Assembly (NCBI GenBank): GCA_047495785.1
Contig: JBLDXI010000029.1
Location: forward strand, 930,001-994,000
Length of the DNA: 64,000 bases
DNA from: Lepidodermella squamata
Taxonomy: Eukaryota > Gastrotricha
Direction: 5' to 3'
Positions 61,514 through 64,000 of this stretch are shown here, in pieces. How positions within the stretch are numbered: the stretch's first letter is position 1; each line of letters starts with the position of its first letter. The position numbers and the translations under genes are program-made. The notes beneath the pieces were generated by a model. It saw nothing but the letters and a program-made list of their open reading frames with translations, did not search any database and had not been told where the DNA came from.

Positions 61514-64000
61514 TTAAACTTGAGTCAACGGTATAGCGTGGTTTCCTATACCGCCGGTGATATTTAGCCTCATAGGATGGTCGCGGGTTGTGATTTGGTG
61601 ATGGTGATGACTGTTATTGGCGGCGGGCTGGACGCCGTTAAACGAAGGTGTTCTATTCAGCCCAGCACCAGAAGATCGAGGCGATCGAACAGAAGAACGC
61701 CGGCCGTTGCGACTTCCAGCGCTGGGTTGCGGCTGGTTGTGTCTATTCGAGGCTATAACGGCATTTATTCCATTCGAGTTGACATCCTTAGACTGACGAG
61801 CTTCCTCTGCGAATTTGTAGACGATAAGCAAGCAATCTCGGCAGAGCTGAACAACCCGCCGGCAGCAATTGAGCTCAGTTTGCGAAATTGGATACGTCGA
61901 GTACGAAAATATCGCCTCCCAGTTCGAGCGGTTGAATACCGAAAACGTATTCCATAATCCTTGACCGTTATTGCAAAGCAAGCGGTTAAATAAGCGCTGG
62001 AACGTCCGGCCGATGGGCAACTGCTCAGCTTGTTCGCAGTTCCAAATTTGCTGAATTACAGCCCAAACGTTTGATTTAACGATGTCGAGAAGCCGCTTAC
62101 GACGAGCGTGGTCGAGCCTAACCAGCCAATAGGTCGCAATCGGAGCTCGAAATTCTGACCAGTTTTCTGCAACTTCGAGCAAAACCGCATCAGTTTCAGC
62201 CTCTGTTTTCCCAGGAAATCTGATGTGAAGCGCTCTGAGGCACTCAAGACATGCATTGGCCAGATTCTCGTCCACTTCCGTCGAGCTTTGGTTGTTGGTC
62301 AATACTGGAGCTGACGTTGAAGTTATCAATGGTGCAGCGGTGTGGACGCGTGCTGACCTCGGAAGTCGTAAAGGGGGCGGAGCTTCGTTAGCTGCTCTTA
62401 CGAGAGACTGGTCTCGAGTAGATTGAGTCCCATTCCGGCCTGTATGACCGGCAGTTTTGTTTGCCAGCGGAGCATTGCGTGACTTCTTTGACTTACGGCC
62501 GGGTCCTTCGCTGCCGTCATCGTCATGCTCCATAATGACATCTTCCTCCAGATCCGAAAATTTTTGAGCGAGTATGTTGTACAGTTGGGCCTGTTCTGGG
62601 TTATTAGCATCGTCACTACTGCCGTTGAGCTTTGAGAGACGCTCAAACACTTCCTCTTCTTTCGGAGCGCGAAGGTAAGTATGCTCTATTTCGCGCATTA
62701 ACATAGCCGATCGAGTTGGTAGCAGGGCAGCGCATGCACCAAGCAGCAGCTTTCCAAAACGCTCTTTGGAGAAGATGTCTGCGGGGGGAAAGACGCGACG
62801 AAAAAAACCACAGTGGCGATTTTCGTAATCTTCACGGGCGGCTTCGAGGCGAATCCTGTATAGCGACGTCTCTAGCTCTTCGACTTCACTGTGCCGTGAA
62901 AACAGAGCGGATAAATCGTTCTCTGAGCGGCGACTCGGACGCAAGAGCCGACGTTGCGATTGTGTTTTATCGATTGTGGCTGAGGCGAGACGATCAGATA
63001 ATCGAATGTTGAGTAAGCTCATGGTATCTTTTAGAAGTTGCAGTTTCAACTTCTTATCGAGATCAGTATCAGTAGCGAAGCTAGGGGACCGGTTGACTTC
63101 AAGGAGCCATGGCTTGAGCTTTTCATCGAGTAATATATCGAAACCAAGTAATTCGAAACACACACTTTCCGCCAATGGAGTATGACCAGGTCTGCAGCTG
63201 CGATAGGCAAGTAGGAGATGAGGCTCCGCAGCAATAATTGTTTTGACGACCAGATCAGTAATGCGGCGCCACAAATGGGCAACATCGATATCGTGCTTTC
63301 GCAAGTATGAGGTAAGGAAACGAAGAGACCGCTTGCTACCGTTCATGCCGGCCGAGTCTCCGCGATCAAATGAGGCATTGTTTTTGTTGACTGCATAGTT
63401 TGTGAGATGCATGAATAACTTGTTGCAATTGTCGTCCGTTGGAGGACGGTAGACTTCGGTGGCAAAACGCACAAGGCCATCCGAGTACAAGAATATTCGA
63501 AGCGGATCACAACTGGTGATCAGAGCATAAATCCTCAAGTCGCATTTAAAACCGTCGATAAGGAATGGTTTATCGATGTACTCTTGAACAACATAACCAT
63601 CGAATTGCCTATCTTGACTTGTACTGCTGGATAGAATTTTATCGAGGTTTTTCGTGAGCCATATTCCGTGACCTTGAGCTCCATTAGCAGGTTTCACAAT
63701 AAAGAACTTCATTTTCTTGGCGTTCTTCAGCTCCCGATAATAGGAAATAAGAGATGACATATCAGTCGGTAGGTTCCACGTTTTGGGTACAAAGTCAAAC
63801 TCTTCTGGATGAGCCTTGGCCAGTTTCGCCATATTTCTCGCAAGAGTGTCTTTGCGGCTGATCTCACTCATTCCAGGAAAATGATTGATTTTCTGATATG
63901 GTTTGAGCTCGGCAACTCTTTCGGCACTGATAAAGGCATCGTTCCATATCAAAAACGTGTTAGTGTTCTGTTCGGTATTGGGGTAAAATCCACTGTGCTG
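61514..64000 (-). CDS. Tubulin tyrosine ligase-like polyglutamylase (partial, runs off window)
   Basis: At least 828 codons are open to the window end; the N-terminus is missing. TTLL6/7/13-type enzymes add glutamate side chains to tubulin tails, mainly in cilia and neurons. The catalytic domain shows YQKINHFPGMSEISRKDTLA, ARNMAKLAK, the ATP-binding FFIVKPANGAQGHGIWL, YIDKPFLIDGFKCDLRIYAL, HLTNYAVNK, ESVCFELLGFDILLDEKLKP and WLLEVNRSPSFATDTDLDKK, with the Glu/Asn metal ligands in EVN. A basic region follows (QSQRRLLRPSRRSE, the c-MTBD-like microtubule-binding part of long TTLLs). Then come a disordered linker, a helical part (ATYWLVRLDHARRKRLLDIV) and a His/Asn-rich tail. The assignment within the TTLL4/6/7/13 group is open. 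Same strand as IFT52 downstream. Confidence 0.88.
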   Translation of the reverse strand, partial: QHSGFYPNTEQNTNTFLIWNDAFISAERVAELKPYQKINHFPGMSEISRKDTLARNMAKLAKAHPEEFDFVPKTWNLPTDMSSLISYYRELKNAKKMKFFIVKPANGAQGHGIWLTKNLDKILSSSTSQDRQFDGYVVQEYIDKPFLIDGFKCDLRIYALITSCDPLRIFLYSDGLVRFATEVYRPPTDDNCNKLFMHLTNYAVNKNNASFDRGDSAGMNGSKRSLRFLTSYLRKHDIDVAHLWRRITDLVVKTIIAAEPHLLLAYRSCRPGHTPLAESVCFELLGFDILLDEKLKPWLLEVNRSPSFATDTDLDKKLKLQLLKDTMSLLNIRLSDRLASATIDKTQSQRRLLRPSRRSENDLSALFSRHSEVEELETSLYRIRLEAAREDYENRHCGFFRRVFPPADIFSKERFGKLLLGACAALLPTRSAMLMREIEHTYLRAPKEEEVFERLSKLNGSSDDANNPEQAQLYNILAQKFSDLEEDVIMEHDDDGSEGPGRKSKKSRNAPLANKTAGHTGRNGTQSTRDQSLVRAANEAPPPLRLPRSARVHTAAPLITSTSAPVLTNNQSSTEVDENLANACLECLRALHIRFPGKTEAETDAVLLEVAENWSEFRAPIATYWLVRLDHARRKRLLDIVKSNVWAVIQQIWNCEQAEQLPIGRTFQRLFNRLLCNNGQGLWNTFSVFNRSNWEAIFSYSTYPISQTELNCCRRVVQLCRDCLLIVYKFAEEARQSKDVNSNGINAVIASNRHNQPQPSAGSRNGRRSSVRSPRSSGAGLNRTPSFNGVQPAANNSHHHHQITTRDHPMRLNITGGIGNHAIPLTQV

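Noticed and set aside
1-64000. CRISPR arrays, bacterial operons or integrated plasmid sequence
   Set aside because: No regularly spaced direct repeats; all recognisable genes are eukaryotic with spliceosomal introns, so bacterial contamination is unlikely.

Overview
This window is nuclear DNA from a compact animal genome. The genes are eukaryotic and intron-bearing, spliced with GT...AG. Many introns are only 50-65 nt, and many 3' splice sites read TTTCAG or TTTTTAG. Genes lie tightly packed on both strands, and several encode cilium proteins (IFT172, IFT52, a TTLL glutamylase). This style fits an ecdysozoan, most likely a nematode and possibly a tardigrade; the sequence alone does not settle it. 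All gene names rest on recalled family motifs and on exon joins worked out by hand that keep the reading frame. No database search was run.

Layout. 0-8 kb: SAP30 (-), WDR45B/EPG-6 (+) and a seven-exon HADHA (+). 8-17.6 kb: a small secreted Ser/Lys-rich protein, a damaged tRNA-Glu, tRNA-Lys and tRNA-Ser, two unrecognised minus-strand coding stretches, a FLYWCH/MULE transposase fragment, and a MITE-like element at 17.1-17.5 kb. 17.7-26.4 kb: NAT10 (-, six exons, with a probable nested plus-strand gene), NFYA (-) and LAPTM4 (-). 27.7-28.3 kb: a decayed trypsin-like protease. 28.9-29.7 kb: MRPS16 and TMEM234, 38 nt apart. 29.9-35.5 kb: IFT172 (-, eight exons). 36.3-39.0 kb: RPL27, a SUPT20H-like gene and the microprotein OST4.

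39.5-50.4 kb is the most unusual part. A seven-exon plus-strand gene encodes a TIR/NB-ARC/ankyrin protein of about 1086 aa, with the architecture of a plant-type NLR immune receptor. Convergent to it lies a gene for an ankyrin-repeat protein with a signal peptide, followed by a large extracellular NIDO/VWD/Sushi protein. At 50.27-50.44 kb there is a decayed copy of the NLR gene's intron 5/exon 6 junction, evidence of DNA-level duplication of this receptor.

50.2-56.9 kb: an APE-type LINE with a gag-like ORF1 carrying CCHC knuckles and an endonuclease/reverse-transcriptase ORF2 broken by one frameshift. It is bracketed by about 75-bp inverted repeats. 57-64 kb: a second tRNA-Ser, IFT52 (-, six exons) and a TTLL glutamylase running off the window end.

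Functional themes are: transcription control (SAP30 in Sin3/HDAC, SUPT20H in SAGA, NFYA); organelle housekeeping (HADHA, MRPS16, LAPTM4, OST4, WDR45B); RNA and ribosome work (NAT10, RPL27, tRNAs); cilia (IFT172 and IFT52 of IFT-B plus TTLL); and a probable innate-immune locus at 39-50 kb.
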